The position numbers and the translations under genes are program-made. Positions 62,819 to 64,000 of a stretch of DNA of 64,000 bases are shown in pieces; position 1 is the first letter of the stretch; every line of letters starts with the position of its first letter. The notes beneath the pieces are model-generated. The model had not been told where the DNA came from. It saw only the letters and a program-made list of their open reading frames with translations, and did not search any database. The stretch comes from Eudorina sp. 2006-703-Eu-15 (Eukaryota > Chlorophyta > Chlorophyceae > Chlamydomonadales > Volvocaceae): assembly GCA_003117195.1 (NCBI GenBank), contig BDSI01000078.1, forward strand, positions 547,126-611,125, read 5' to 3'.

Positions 62819-63972
62819 CGTTACATATCTGCCGGGCCGACACTGGCCGGGGGCGCTAACCCGCCCCATACGGGAGACCGCCGAAGCACTTTTCCCCCGG
62901 ATACGGGGGAAAGGGGCGTAAGGGGCCTCTGCCCCCTCGCTCTCGTGTGTGTGTGTGTGATTCGCCCGCTTGTAGGGGGCAGGTACGGCACAGCAGCGCC
63001 TTGGCCCCACCCCTTCCACCCACCCACACACACACTCAAGAGCCACTCTCTCGTGAGTGTCAGTCAGTCAGTCAGTCAGTCAGTCAGTCAGTCAGTCAGT
63101 CAGTCAGTCAGTCAGTCAGTCAGTCAGTCAGTCAGTCAGTCAGTCAGTCAGTCAGTCAGTCAGTCAGTCAGTCAGTCAGTCAGTCACGTCAGCCCCCCAC
63201 TACCGCGGCATGAGTTCGCGGCATGACAGCTGCGCGGACGGCGATCCTAGTGTCGGACATCGTCCGTTGGCGGGGCCCCCCAAGCATCGTTCCCCCCCCA
63301 GCCCCCTCCCCCCCCCCCACACACACCAGGTGGACGCGTTGAACTCCGTCAAGAACACCCGCTGGTACACGGCTGAGGGCCACAGGTCGGCCTGCATCCC
63401 AGGGGGGAGGGGGGAGCAGGAGGGGGAGGGGGTGAGCAGTGGGCGGGGTAGTGGCCAAGTGGGGTACGGGGGTGGGGGGCGGGGGGTGAGGGGAAGGGGT
63501 TACGGGGAGCGCCTGTGTGTGTCTGTCTGTCTGTCTGTCGCCGCCCGCAGCACTTGGCCACAGCAGCCCACCGCCCCTCTCTGCCTCCCGACCTCCCGAC
63601 CTCCCGACCTCCGGAAGCAGAAGAAGCCGGTATCCGTAATAATCTCGGAGCGTCGCCGACCCCCCCTCCGGGTCCCCGGGTTTGTTCCTGGGCAAGGTCT
63701 TTTTTTTTCTTTGACCGTCCTCCCTCGCCGGCTTTTCCTCGCCCCCTCCCCCATTATGTCAGTCATCCTCTCTACCCCCCTCCCCCGCCCCGAGAGGCCC
63801 CCGCCCCGCTGTCCCCTACCCCCGCCCATACGCACATACAGGTCCCTTATCTAAACACACATACACACAGCCCCCTCCCCCGTTGCCCCACCTGCTGCTC
63901 CGCGGTGGTGGGGCGCCTGGGTTGCGGCAGTACGGCAGTGACCGACACGTTGGGCACCAGCGGCGGGATGAC
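59427..63972 (-). CDS. Uncharacterised protein, C-terminal 319 residues; 5' part beyond the right edge
   Basis: Nine exons join in phase: 63972-63892, 63391-63327, 62612-62405, 62329-62288, 62144-62064, 61486-61400, 61044-60937, 60712-60591, 59592-59427 (960 nt including the stop). The product begins [20 protein letters not shown] in the window and contains [20 protein letters not shown]. Helix-rich segments follow ([74 protein letters not shown]), then a Gly/Ala-rich tail before SLYDT. I recognise no domain and see no membrane segment or catalytic motif. The alternating short helices would suit an alpha-helical scaffold, which is inference only. The exact phase closure across nine exons is the main support. 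Upstream exons are outside the window. Confidence 0.65.
59791..59870. repeat. Imperfect about 35-bp inverted repeat (hairpin) in an intron
   Basis: GCAAAGCAGAGAG and GAGCTAAAGC on the left pair with GCTTTAGC and CTCTCTGCCTGCTTTGC on the right around an A4T7 loop region. It sits in the roughly 1-kb last intron of the gene ending at 59427. The motif AGAGCTAATTACGA is repeated just outside at 59879-59892. It could be a small foldback or MITE remnant or a small-RNA precursor. Confidence 0.6.
60725..60767 (+). repeat. (GGGGTT)n, six to seven copies, in an intron
   Basis: Perfect GGGGTT hexamers immediately 5', on the plus strand, of TGGGGATGATTTTATTTCGC. The unit resembles ciliate telomere repeats but is intronic here and not the usual green-algal type, so it is treated as a microsatellite. 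Confidence 0.85.
61535..61908 (+). repeat. About 370-bp GGGGGAAG purine tract in an intron
   Basis: Uninterrupted purines made of GGGGGGAA/GGGGGAA units; the coding (minus) strand is therefore a pure pyrimidine tract upstream of the acceptor at 61486. The open frames across it are repeat artefacts. Confidence 0.95.
62783..62959 (-). mobile_element. Solo family Y retroelement end (about 128 bp) in an intron, reverse orientation
   Basis: Read on the minus strand: an AC run (62959-62945), then GAGAGCGAGGGG..., the family Y module GTGCTTCGGCGGTCTCCCGT, GGCAGATATGTAACGATTC, then (AC)n (62814-62783). It has lost everything upstream of the last 128 bp. Its 5' edge abuts an independent AC run, just as in the 29-47 kb cluster. 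It lies between exons 63391-63327 and 62612-62405 of the uncharacterised gene. Confidence 0.85.
63057..63186 (+). repeat. (CAGT)n tetranucleotide microsatellite, about 32 copies
   Basis: A perfect CAGT/TCAG array of about 130 bp in the same intron as the solo retroelement end. It translates as Val-Ser-Gln repeats in every plus frame, with no coding meaning. Confidence 0.95.
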
Positions 63973-64000
63973 CTGGGGGGGTGGGGGTTAAAGTGAAAAA

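Overview
The window looks like nuclear DNA of a volvocine/chlamydomonadalean green alga. The genes are GC-rich and densely intron-split, with short GT-AG introns full of C- or G-rich low-complexity sequence. They encode a flagellar outer-arm dynein heavy chain with Ala/Gly/Gln/Pro-rich proteins nearby, and (AC)n-tailed retroelement debris is abundant. I assembled the gene models by hand from splice sites and reading-frame phase; none is transcript-verified.

Layout. (1) 1-16772, minus: 26 exons (2,944 codons) of an axonemal outer-arm dynein heavy chain of the gamma/DNAH5-8 class, from its ATG to AAA4; the rest runs off the left edge. (2) 18664-26490, minus: a small four-exon gene for a predicted organelle-targeted coiled-coil protein with one C-terminal membrane segment. 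Its third intron boundary pair encloses 7.26 kb, and nearly all of that is a foldback element (18956-26214) with about 470-bp inverted ends, an apparent 8-bp target duplication, a 183/184-bp satellite and other repeats. (3) 26491-29337: no gene I can support. (4) 29338-46875: a retrotransposon graveyard. 5'-truncated ends of several element families sit head to tail, each ending in (AC)n and each starting inside the (AC)n of its neighbour. A composite of about 5.1 kb is amplified two and a half times. A 507-bp hAT-type MITE with a perfect 8-bp target duplication lies at 44457-44963. (5) 48706-57539, minus: a 13-exon gene for a 1,251-residue single-pass membrane protein with EGF-like repeats outside and a RING-H2 domain inside. 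(6) 59427 to the right edge, minus: the last nine exons (319 residues) of a protein I do not recognise.

The four genes share the minus strand, but nothing shows that they act together. The dynein is a flagellar motor subunit. The RING protein is probably a membrane-bound ubiquitin ligase with a glycoprotein-like ectodomain. The coiled-coil protein resembles in architecture the mitochondrial CCDC90/MCUR1 type. The most unusual features are the foldback element that behaves as an intron, the (AC)n-directed retroelement pile-up, and a roughly 45-nt intronic repeat shared by unrelated genes.
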